Position numbers and translations under genes: made by a program | Notes under the pieces: generated by a model | Databases searched by the model: none | Told to the model about the DNA's origin: nothing | The model's input: only the letters and a program-made list of their open reading frames with translations | From: a bacterium | Lineage (GTDB): Bacteria; Bacillota_I; Bacilli_A; RF39; UBA660 | Assembly (NCBI GenBank): GCA_019423565.1 | Contig: JAHZBE010000001.1 | Span: forward strand, 62,001-126,000 | Direction of reading: 5' to 3' | Length of the DNA: 64,000 bases | Shown here: one piece after another, positions 48,116 to 55,918 of the stretch | Layout of the letters: the number at the start of each line of letters is the position of its first letter | Position numbering within the stretch: position 1 is the first letter of the stretch

Positions 48116-49219
48116 CTATAAATACCAAAGTTTTTTACCATTTTTTCTAACTTTTTTTATAATTCCGCCACCTAAGCATTCTTCACCTAAATAAAGTACG
48201 CATGCTTGTCCAGGTGTAACAGATTTAACATTATCATATTTAACACTTAAATTACCATCTTCTAAATATTCAATAGTAACATCTATATCACTTTGTCTAT
48301 ATCTAAATTTAGCAGTGCATTTTTTTGGCCTTTTTTCACTAATAAAATTAACATCTTCTATTATTGCTTCATCAGTTAGTAAATATTTCGTATCATCACC
48401 TAAAGAAACATATAATACATTTTTATCTAAATCTTTACCAACAACATATAGTCTTTTTTCATTACCACCAATATCAAGTCCTCTTCTTTGACCTATTGTA
48501 TAATACATAAGACCCATATGTTTACCAAGTACTTCATTTGTATCAATATCAACAATATCTCCTTCTTGATTAGGTAAGTAATTAGTTAAAAATTCTTTAA
48601 AATTTCTTTCTCCAATAAAACATATTCCAGTTGAATCCTTTTTATCCGCAACAACTAAATCATTTTCTTTTGCTATTTTTCTAACATCTTTTTTCTCATA
48701 TTCTCCAACAGGGAATAATACATTTGATAACTGCTTTCTTGATACTTGTGATAAAAAGTATGTTTGATCTTTATTTTGATCTATTCCCCTAAGTAAATTA
48801 CCATCTTTCATTCTTGCATAATGACCTGTCGCAATATAATCTGCGCCTAATTTTTCAGCTTCTTTTTTAAACATATCAAACTTAATATATTTATTGCACA
48901 TGATATCAGGATTTGGTGTTCTACCTTTTTTTAGTTCATCAAGAAAATATGTAAATACATAATCCCAATATTCTTTAACAAAATCTATTCTATGAAGTTT
49001 TATTCCAAGTTTATTACATACAGCAAGCGCATCATTATAATCTTGTTCTTGTGTACATATATTATTATTTAAAGTAGGGTTACCATTTATATCATTATTT
49101 ATAGAACTATCCCAGTTTCTCATAAATAATCCTTCAACTAAATATCCTTCTTTTTTTAGTAAATAAGCACTAACTGCTGAATCTACTCCACCACTTACGC
49201 CAACTATAACTTTTTTCAT
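48116..49219 (-). CDS. mnmA: tRNA-specific 2-thiouridylase
   Basis: 367 residues. It adds sulfur to U34 of Lys, Glu and Gln tRNAs with a cysteine desulfurase. PP-loop GVSGGVDSAVSAYLL at the start, EGLFMRNWD, first catalytic Cys in NPDIMCNKYIKF, second in STGICFIGERNFKEFL, and ATGHYARM, TYFLSQV. The long frame starts at 49234, but ATG ending at 49219 follows GGAAGTGAT. No cysteine desulfurase gene is adjacent, unlike Bacillus yrvO-mnmA. Confidence 0.95.
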   Translation of the reverse strand: MKKVIVGVSGGVDSAVSAYLLKKEGYLVEGLFMRNWDSSINNDINGNPTLNNNICTQEQDYNDALAVCNKLGIKLHRIDFVKEYWDYVFTYFLDELKKGRTPNPDIMCNKYIKFDMFKKEAEKLGADYIATGHYARMKDGNLLRGIDQNKDQTYFLSQVSRKQLSNVLFPVGEYEKKDVRKIAKENDLVVADKKDSTGICFIGERNFKEFLTNYLPNQEGDIVDIDTNEVLGKHMGLMYYTIGQRRGLDIGGNEKRLYVVGKDLDKNVLYVSLGDDTKYLLTDEAIIEDVNFISEKRPKKCTAKFRYRQSDIDVTIEYLEDGNLSVKYDNVKSVTPGQACVLYLGEECLGGGIIKKVRKNGKKLWYL

Positions 49220-49254
49220 CTTTATCACTTCCATAATTCTTTAGTTATTATACA

Positions 49255-49890
49255 TTATTTAATTAAATTAGTAAATAATTTTGTGAATGATGGAGTTACA
49301 AATGCATCAAATAATGCACACAAAATAGAAAGTAATATACTTACTAAAAGTATAAAAAAATATTTGCCCATAAATGTTTTGAAATTAATAGTTTGTTTAG
49401 TAAATGCACCCTTTAATATTTTTACCGATATTATTATACTGTAAGATGCTAAAAAAAGGGAAAATATTGATAATATAATTGGTGATGGAATAATGTATGT
49501 AAATACTCCTACTATTCCTTTAAAACCATATTTAGCGAATATTGAACTTACTGAAAAACCAAGAGTAAATGATTTAAAAAATATCATAATAAATATTATA
49601 GGTAAACCAATAACTGATAAACCTAAAAGCCACATAGAGACTGTATATAATAAATTTGATAATAATTCATTTTTAAATATATCTATTTTATCTTCAAAAT
49701 TAAGTTTATTATTTGATAAAAAGTAATTACCTACTTCATTTAATATAGTAGTTTTTTCACCATTTTTTAAAATAGTTATATAAATACTTCCAAATATTAA
49801 TCCTAAAATAAATATTACAGATATTACTAGTAAAATATTATTTTTATTTTTTAAGTCCTTTTTATAGTTATTGTACATTTCTTTCATCAT
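49255..49890 (-). CDS. spoIIM: Stage II sporulation protein M (SpoIIM)
   Basis: 211 residues with five predicted membrane helices; central signature MWLLGLSVIGLPIIFIMIFF then KSFTLGFSVSSIFAKYGFKG, typical of SpoIIM. In Bacillus SpoIIM joins SpoIID and SpoIIP to dissolve septal peptidoglycan during engulfment; neither partner is in this window. Related proteins exist outside spore formers. Ribosome site AAAGGAG. Confidence 0.85.
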   Translation of the reverse strand: MMKEMYNNYKKDLKNKNNILLVISVIFILGLIFGSIYITILKNGEKTTILNEVGNYFLSNNKLNFEDKIDIFKNELLSNLLYTVSMWLLGLSVIGLPIIFIMIFFKSFTLGFSVSSIFAKYGFKGIVGVFTYIIPSPIILSIFSLFLASYSIIISVKILKGAFTKQTINFKTFMGKYFFILLVSILLSILCALFDAFVTPSFTKLFTNLIK

Positions 49891-49983
49891 ATATTTCTCC
49901 TTTGTTATAATATATTAATGCTTGTACAATTTTAGAACTTTTTTTAAGTATTTACATAAACTATCTATGAAAGGATGAGATTT

Positions 49984-50244
49984 ATGAAAAAAGACTATAT
50001 GTATAAATATCCTAGTAATGTAGTTTATTACAGTAATTATCCTTATATGGATAGAAATAGTAATTATAATTCAAATGATGAAAGATTTGCGGGTGGATTT
50101 ATTGGACCATTTATTTTAGGAGGTATAACTGGAGGACTTGTCGCACCATTTTTCTATGGTAATGGATATGGATATAATAGACCAAATGTTTATTACTATC
50201 AACCCGGACCATATATGCCACCATATTATGGTAGACCATACTAA
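49984..50244 (+). CDS. Small Tyr/Gly-rich protein with hydrophobic core
   Basis: 86 residues. A Tyr/Asn-rich N-terminus (YKYPSNVVYYSNYPYMDRNS), a hydrophobic Gly-rich centre (FAGGFIGPFILGGITGGLVAPFF) and a Tyr/Pro tail (YYYQPGPYMPPYYGRPY). This composition is seen in small Bacilli and Clostridia proteins of the spore-coat or surface type; the role is not established. The frame opens at ATG 49975, which lies in the ribosome site AAAGGATGAG; ATG 49984 is preferred. Confidence 0.65.
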   Translation: MKKDYMYKYPSNVVYYSNYPYMDRNSNYNSNDERFAGGFIGPFILGGITGGLVAPFFYGNGYGYNRPNVYYYQPGPYMPPYYGRPY

Positions 50245-50268
50245 AAAAGTAGAATAACCTACTTTTTT
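50243..50268. terminator. Bidirectional terminator
   Basis: Arms AAAAAAGTAG (50243-50252) and CTACTTTTTT (50259-50268), shared by the Tyr/Gly-rich gene and the convergent M50 protease gene. Confidence 0.8.
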
Positions 50269-51020
50269 AAATTAGTCATATATGATTTTTCAGTAACATA
50301 AAAGTTATTAGTTTTTATTAAATGTCTTTTATTTCTAGACATTTTTTTAATGCTTTTAATCTTTTTAAAATCTTTATATTCATTTTTATATAACTTTTTT
50401 TCTAAGATAAACCTATTAAATATTATATATCTATTTTTATAATTATATATTATTTGTGTAAGTAAGAAAATAATTATTAAGTAGTAACTTGTATCACTTT
50501 TAAAATATATAAAAAATATACTTAAAAATAATATTGATATTATTATATTAATCATATATGAGACTCTAAAATTAAATATTTTATTTACTATTACATTAAA
50601 TATTTTTGATCCATCAAGTGGTATTATTGGAAGTAAATTAAATAGAAAAATTGCTAAATTATAGTTTTTAAATAACTCATATATATATGAATCTATAATT
50701 AGATTTTTTCTTAAGATAAATATTATTAAAAATAATAATTCTTGAAATATAAGTCCCATAATTGAAATTATAAATTCTTCTTTTAAAGGCTTATCTATTT
50801 TTTCATCTAAAGTGCATACTCCTCCAAATGGATATATTTTAATTTCTTTTATATTCCATTTATATTTATAAAGAAAAATAAAATGCCCAAATTCATGAAA
50901 TAATATTATTATAGATATTACTATAAATTCTTTAAAAAGTCCTGAAATAAGGCTTAAAAATATAATTATAATTGAATATACACTTATATTAATTTTGTTT
51001 AAGAACTTCACTAGAATCAA
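50259..51020 (-). CDS. spoIVFB: M50 intramembrane metalloprotease, SpoIVFB-like
   Basis: 253 residues, multi-pass. Zinc site LFHEFGHFIFL (HExxH) and NLLPIIPLDGSKIFN (the third ligand in LDG), together the site-2 protease signature. In Bacillus SpoIVFB cleaves pro-sigma-K in the mother cell and is held inactive by SpoIVFA, whose likely counterpart is directly upstream. Start is uncertain: TTG 51020 or GTG 51011, both inside the upstream gene, so the two are co-translated. Confidence 0.85.
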   Translation of the reverse strand: MILVKFLNKINISVYSIIIIFLSLISGLFKEFIVISIIILFHEFGHFIFLYKYKWNIKEIKIYPFGGVCTLDEKIDKPLKEEFIISIMGLIFQELLFLIIFILRKNLIIDSYIYELFKNYNLAIFLFNLLPIIPLDGSKIFNVIVNKIFNFRVSYMINIIISILFLSIFFIYFKSDTSYYLIIIFLLTQIIYNYKNRYIIFNRFILEKKLYKNEYKDFKKIKSIKKMSRNKRHLIKTNNFYVTEKSYMTNLKK

Positions 51021-51612
51021 TTTCTACACCATCTTTTTGAAATATTAAATATAATTCATTGTTTTTAGCCTCACCTACTACAGCATTATCTTCTACATAA
51101 TCATATAGTTTCATAGTAGTATTAGCTAAATTAGAATACCATACATCTATTCCATCTGATTGCTGAATAATTATTGTTTTACCAAGGCCCTCTTTTTCTC
51201 CTGAAAATATTACTATTCCTCCTTTTATTATAGGAATCGCATAATTATCACTAAGAGTTAGTTTGACACCTTTATTGTATTTAGAAATAGATTTATATTT
51301 AAGTTTTTCATTAAATACTTTTTTGTCTTCAAAAATATTTTGAAAAGGAATAATATTTCCAACATATTTATTATATATATTTTTAAAATATGAAAATGAA
51401 AAATTTGTATTATATACTTTATTATAAATTATATTTTTTAATTTTAAATCTTTAGTACATGCGAGTGATGCAAAACAAAAAACTAGTAATACAACAAAAA
51501 ATTTAAATGTGAAAAATTTAAATTTATTAGGTTTAACTACTTTTTCATTTTTCTTAATACTTTTATTACTTTTATTTTTAATACGATTTTTTACATCATT
51601 TATATTCTCCAT
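50989..51612 (-). CDS. SpoIVFA-like M23-type membrane protein
   Basis: 207 residues. Basic cytoplasmic N-terminus, one membrane helix (about 34-50), then a long external part ending in a degenerate peptidase M23/LytM fold (IPIIKGGIVIFSGEKEGLGK, IIIQQSDGIDVWYSNL, VVGEAKNNELYLIFQKDGVE) without zinc-binding histidines. Size, topology and overlap with the M50 gene match SpoIVFA, the inhibitor of SpoIVFB. Start is ATG ending 51612 behind AGGGTGA. Confidence 0.75.
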   Translation of the reverse strand: MENINDVKNRIKNKSNKSIKKNEKVVKPNKFKFFTFKFFVVLLVFCFASLACTKDLKLKNIIYNKVYNTNFSFSYFKNIYNKYVGNIIPFQNIFEDKKVFNEKLKYKSISKYNKGVKLTLSDNYAIPIIKGGIVIFSGEKEGLGKTIIIQQSDGIDVWYSNLANTTMKLYDYVEDNAVVGEAKNNELYLIFQKDGVEIDSSEVLKQN

Positions 51613-51647
51613 ATTATTCACCCTAGTAAATAATATGAATATTTTTT

Positions 51648-52124
51648 TTATTTATTCCATATAACCTTTGTAAATAAATACATACTAATTGAATAAATTA
51701 AATTTAAAACAAAAAAATATCTTAAAATAACTGAAAATTCTAAAAGTGAATAATTAGTATATAAAAAGAAATTAAGAATACAAAAACAAAGTGCATTATA
51801 AAAGAATATAACAAATATTGTAGTTAGAATAACACTTATAACATTATAATCAAATCTTTTAAATATGTGGTATATAAAGTATGAACATAAAAGAAAAATA
51901 ATAGAATTTAATACATAAAAATTAGTAAAAAATAAATCATAAACTAATCCTAGAAAAAAAGAATAAAGTAAATAATATTTTTTTTCATTTTTTAAAAAAG
52001 GATATGCAAATATTAAACTTAATATCGTAAATAATGGAATAAAATATTTAAAGTTTGATAAATATATATTACATATATTTTCTAAAAATAAACTAAGTAA
52101 TGATATAAGAATACAATATCTCAT
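51648..52124 (-). CDS. mreD: Rod shape-determining protein MreD
   Basis: 158 residues with about five membrane helices and few charged residues, the expected size and topology of MreD. The family call rests mainly on position: it starts in the mreC stop codon (TAATG) and precedes the spoIVF pair. SFFLGLVYDLFFTNFYVLNS fits the MreD pattern of G-x-x-x-D in a helix end. Part of the elongation machinery for lateral cell-wall synthesis. Confidence 0.8.
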   Translation of the reverse strand: MRYCILISLLSLFLENICNIYLSNFKYFIPLFTILSLIFAYPFLKNEKKYYLLYSFFLGLVYDLFFTNFYVLNSIIFLLCSYFIYHIFKRFDYNVISVILTTIFVIFFYNALCFCILNFFLYTNYSLLEFSVILRYFFVLNLIYSISMYLFTKVIWNK

Positions 52125-52900
52125 TATTTACCACCTTTTATAACTGAAACAATATTAATATTATTAAAATTAGAAGCTGGTGATAATGTAAATGTATATG
52201 ATAGTCCATATGTATCTTTATTTGTTTCTTTTATTTTTCCTATTAATAATCCAGATGAAAAAGAATCACTTAGTCCTGATGTAACTACATTTATATTTTT
52301 AACTTTATCTTTATCAAAATCACCTATTACATCTTTTAAAATTAGTTCATTTTTATTTGTATCATATTTATCTATAATTCCATAATACACATTTTCTTCG
52401 TAGGTAAATGCTGCGGATATATAATTATCTCTAGTTGATGATATTATAAGTTTAATATCACTTGATTTATTATTTACTTTTATTACTTTTCCTATTAATC
52501 CTTCTGAATTAATTACAGCATCTCCCTTTTTTATACCATCTTTTTTACCTTTATCTATAGTAAATATATCATACCAATATTTTGTACTTCTTTTTATTAC
52601 AGTTGCATTAATAAATTCTTTATCACTATTTACTGTATTTAAATTTAATGTTTTCTTTAATTCTCCAATTTCATTTTGATAATCTTTATTTATTTCTTTT
52701 GTTATTTCTTTATTTAAATCATCTTTATTATTTATAACAGTTACTTTACTTATATCCGCTGTTAAATCTTTAAGTGAATTAAATAAAAAGTTATTTTTTT
52801 CTTTATCATTTATAAAAAAGTACAATAATAAAAATACAATTATTATAATTAATATGATTATTAAAATCTTTTTTTCTTTCTTCTTATTCTTTTTTTTCAT
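52124..52900 (-). CDS. mreC: Rod shape-determining protein MreC
   Basis: 258 residues. Basic N-terminus, one membrane helix (about 10-26), a coiled coil (about 45-80), then the beta-barrel MreC domain with INATVIKRSTKYWYDIFTID, KKGDAVINSEGLIGKVIKV and VVTSGLSDSFSSGLLIGKI. Scaffold of the cell elongation complex. The longer frame begins inside radC; ATG ending at 52900 follows AGAGGTGA. mreB, which normally sits between radC and mreC, is absent here. Confidence 0.92.
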   Translation of the reverse strand: MKKKNKKKEKKILIIILIIIIVFLLLYFFINDKEKNNFLFNSLKDLTADISKVTVINNKDDLNKEITKEINKDYQNEIGELKKTLNLNTVNSDKEFINATVIKRSTKYWYDIFTIDKGKKDGIKKGDAVINSEGLIGKVIKVNNKSSDIKLIISSTRDNYISAAFTYEENVYYGIIDKYDTNKNELILKDVIGDFDKDKVKNINVVTSGLSDSFSSGLLIGKIKETNKDTYGLSYTFTLSPASNFNNINIVSVIKGGK

Positions 52901-52916
52901 TATTTCACCTCTAAAA

Positions 52917-53597
52917 TTAAATATCACCATTTTCAAAAAAACTATAATAGTTATTTCCAACAATAATATGATCAACAACTGCGATTCCTTGCATTTTACC
53001 TATTTCTACTAAATTTTTAGTAAGAAACATATCTTCTTTCGATGGAATAGTATCACCACTTGGGTGATTATGGACACATATTATTGATGAAGCACTTAAA
53101 AGATATGCATGTTTAAATATTTCCCTTGGATGAACTATACTTCTATTTAATGTTCCTATAAAAAGCAATTTTTTATCAATTAAATTCTTTTTTGAATCTA
53201 AATATAATGCATAAAAATGTTCTTGTTCTAATCCTTCTACTTCACCTTTTATATATTCATATATTTTATCAGGTGAATCCATTTTTATATTGTGCGTATT
53301 ATTCATATAATATACTCTTTTACCAAGTTCTATTGCCGCTAAAATTTTAATTGCTTTTGCTTCTCCAATACCATTTATTTTTTTTAAATTATTTAAAGTC
53401 ATATTTTTTAAATCAGATATATCATTCATTTTACTTAATATTGAATTTGATAATTCTTTTACTGATTTATTTTTTACTCCCGTATTAAGTATTATGCTTA
53501 ATAGTTCTTCATTTGATACATTTTCCTTTCCGTATAATTTAAACCTTTCTCTTGGTCTTTCTTTTATTGGAATATCTTTTATTAAAGTATTATCCAT
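52917..53597 (-). CDS. radC: RadC-family JAB/MPN protein
   Basis: 226 residues. N-terminal helix-hairpin-helix (KKINGIGEAKAIKILAAIEL) and C-terminal JAB1 metal site, VHNHPSGDTIPSKEDM with the H-x-H-P-S-G-D motif. Function is unresolved; the old link to DNA repair is not supported. The start overlaps the end of the upstream gene by eight bases, with GAGGAG about 14 bases ahead. Precedes mreC, as in Bacillus. Confidence 0.93.
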   Translation of the reverse strand: MDNTLIKDIPIKERPRERFKLYGKENVSNEELLSIILNTGVKNKSVKELSNSILSKMNDISDLKNMTLNNLKKINGIGEAKAIKILAAIELGKRVYYMNNTHNIKMDSPDKIYEYIKGEVEGLEQEHFYALYLDSKKNLIDKKLLFIGTLNRSIVHPREIFKHAYLLSASSIICVHNHPSGDTIPSKEDMFLTKNLVEIGKMQGIAVVDHIIVGNNYYSFFENGDI

Positions 53598-54051
53598 TTT
53601 GTAATATCAACTCCTCATATTTAGAGAGTACTTGTTTTTGTGCATTAAAAATAGTCGTCTTATCATCTGTATCTTTTATTAAGTTATCATATTGATCAAG
53701 TAATGTGATAAATTCACTATTATCTATATTTACTCTCTTCATATATATATTCTCCGTTATCTTATAAGAATCCACTATTTTTTCTTTTAAATTTTCATTT
53801 TTTGTTATTCCAATAATTGCATGATATCCATCATTATCTTTAAAATAAAAATAATTTTTTAAGTTTTTTGTATTATTTATCATATTTTCTTCTGAACTAT
53901 ATACACCATATTGAAGCATATATACATTTTCATTTTTATATTTAAATACATCTTTTGTTTCTGTTTTATTATATGAATCATATACATATTTTCCAATTGT
54001 TATTCCTGTTATTACCGCAATTATAAAATATACTATTTTCTTTTTATCCAT
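53590..54051 (-). CDS. Single-pass protein with SPOR-like C-terminal domain
   Basis: 153 residues. One N-terminal membrane helix (YFIIAVITGITIGKYVY) and an external domain containing VYMLQYGVYSSEENMINNTK and GYHAIIGITKNENLKEKIVD, which has the Q-x-G-x-[YF] strand and closing strand of SPOR peptidoglycan-binding domains. The frame opens at GTG 54060, part of AGGGTGA; ATG ending 54051 is preferred. First gene of the radC-mreC-mreD-spoIVFA-spoIVFB block. Confidence 0.55.
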   Translation of the reverse strand: MDKKKIVYFIIAVITGITIGKYVYDSYNKTETKDVFKYKNENVYMLQYGVYSSEENMINNTKNLKNYFYFKDNDGYHAIIGITKNENLKEKIVDSYKITENIYMKRVNIDNSEFITLLDQYDNLIKDTDDKTTIFNAQKQVLSKYEELILQNG

Positions 54052-54112
54052 TTCACTCACCCTTAAATCCTATCATTCATATATTAATACATTTATTTTA
54101 AATTTTTTGTCG

Positions 54113-54137
54113 AAAAAAAAGAAAGTTAAATACTTTC
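54113..54137 (-). terminator. Terminator after proS
   Basis: Stem GAAAGT/ACTTTC (54121-54126 and 54132-54137) with the stop codon in the loop, followed on the minus strand by eight T (complement of 54113-54120). Confidence 0.75.
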
Positions 54138-55829
54138 TTCGTCTATAATATCTTGAACTGTATAAAGAACGTCAAATATTGATATTTCTTTTATTTCATC
54201 GCTATCTCTTTTCTTTAGTTCAACAATATGTTCATCAATTTTATTTCCGATTGTGATTCTAATTGGAATACCAATTAAATCCATATCATTAAATTTAACT
54301 CCCGCTCTTTCTTTTCTATCATCTAGTAAAACATCTATATTTGATTTTTTAAATGTTTGATATAAATGGTTACCAGCTTCTACTTGTTTTTCATTTTCCA
54401 TATTTACAATTATTATTGCTACTTTATATGGTGCGATACTCATAGGCCATATTATACCTTTTTCGTCATTTTTTTGTTCAACAACTGCAGACATACATCT
54501 ACATATTCCTATGCCATAACAACCCATAACTACAGGTTTTAATGTATTATCTTTATCTTTAAAATTAAGATTTAAACATTCAGAATACTTAGTTCCAAGT
54601 TTAAATGTATTCCCTATTTCAATACCTTTTTTAAATTTTAATGGATTACCACAATTAGGACACATATCTCCTTCTTTTACATTTCTAATATCAGAAACAT
54701 AATCGTGATTAAAGTCTTCTATATTAACATTTTTATAGTGATATCCTTTTTTATTTGCTCCTACTATAAAATTAACCATCATCATTACTTCATTATCAAC
54801 TATTATAGGTATTCCAAGTCCTATTGGACCAATATTACCTATTTCACATCTAGCAAGTTTTTTTACTTCTTTTGGGTCTGCTAAATGCATTTCTTTAGCA
54901 TTTAGTAAGTTTAATACTTTATCTTCATTAACAAATGCATCACCTTTTAATACTAAAGCATAAAATTTATTATCTATTTTATATATTAGTGTTTTTACAA
55001 GTTTAAATGGTGCTTCATTTAAGTATTCACTTACTTCTTCTATAGTTTTAGCGTCACCAGTTTCTATTAAATCCTTTTCTAATTTTTTCTCTGATGATTC
55101 TTTTTCTTTTGTTATTGACTCACATATTTCTAAATTTGATGAAAAATCACAATTATCACAGAAAACAAGTGTATCTTCACCAATATCAGATAATGCTTGG
55201 AACTCTTCTGATAATATTCCTCCCATTGAACCTGTACTTGCTTTTACAACTCTATAATTAATTCCTATTCTTGTAAATATCTTTTTATATGCATTATACA
55301 TATTTGAATATGATACATTTAATCCATTCTCATCTTTATCAAAAGAATATGCATCTTTCATTAAAAATTCTCTTACTCTAATAAGACCATATCTTGGTCT
55401 TGCTTCATCCCTAAATTTATTTTGAATTTGATAAATACTAAATGGTAAATCTTTAAATGATTGTACTTTATTTTTAGCCGCTATTGTAAACAATTCTTCA
55501 TGTGTTGGACCCAATACATAATTTTTATCATATCTATCTTTAAGCTTAAACATAGCGTCACCAAATGATGATAATCTATTTGATTCAGCATATACATCTT
55601 CACTAATTAATGAAGGCATAAGTACTTCTTCAGCATTTATTTTATTCATTTCTTCTCTAACTATTTTTTCAATATTATTAAGTACTTTAAGTCCAAGTGG
55701 TAAATACATGTAAATACCTGATGATGTTTTTTTAATCATTCCAGATCTTACTAATAAATTACCACTTACGCTATCTTCATCTTTAATATTTTCTCTGATA
55801 GTATAAAAGAAACTATTTTTTAATTTCAT
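54126..55829 (-). CDS. proS: Prolyl-tRNA synthetase, bacterial type
   Basis: 567 residues. Class II motif 2 region NKFRDEARPRYGLIRVREFL, then the YbaK-like editing insertion (about 230-380, with KTLIYKIDNKFYALVLKGDA), motif 3 MGCYGIGICRCMSAV, and the C-terminal anticodon domain. The insertion marks it as the bacterial, not the eukaryote-like, form, able to clear Ala-tRNA-Pro. The upstream gap has a normal ribosome site and no T-box. Confidence 0.96.
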   Translation of the reverse strand: MKLKNSFFYTIRENIKDEDSVSGNLLVRSGMIKKTSSGIYMYLPLGLKVLNNIEKIVREEMNKINAEEVLMPSLISEDVYAESNRLSSFGDAMFKLKDRYDKNYVLGPTHEELFTIAAKNKVQSFKDLPFSIYQIQNKFRDEARPRYGLIRVREFLMKDAYSFDKDENGLNVSYSNMYNAYKKIFTRIGINYRVVKASTGSMGGILSEEFQALSDIGEDTLVFCDNCDFSSNLEICESITKEKESSEKKLEKDLIETGDAKTIEEVSEYLNEAPFKLVKTLIYKIDNKFYALVLKGDAFVNEDKVLNLLNAKEMHLADPKEVKKLARCEIGNIGPIGLGIPIIVDNEVMMMVNFIVGANKKGYHYKNVNIEDFNHDYVSDIRNVKEGDMCPNCGNPLKFKKGIEIGNTFKLGTKYSECLNLNFKDKDNTLKPVVMGCYGIGICRCMSAVVEQKNDEKGIIWPMSIAPYKVAIIIVNMENEKQVEAGNHLYQTFKKSNIDVLLDDRKERAGVKFNDMDLIGIPIRITIGNKIDEHIVELKKRDSDEIKEISIFDVLYTVQDIIDEESI

Positions 55830-55887
55830 ATTTAGTCACTTCCTAAAATCAATTAAATTATACCAAAAATTAACCTATTATACAATG

Positions 55888-55918
55888 AAAAAAAGAAGAA
55901 TTAATTTTTATTCTTCTT
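55888..55918 (-). terminator. Terminator after the zinc-ribbon membrane protein
   Basis: Arms AAGAAGAAT (55893-55901) and ATTCTTCTT (55910-55918); minus-strand T-run from the complement of 55888-55894. Confidence 0.75.
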
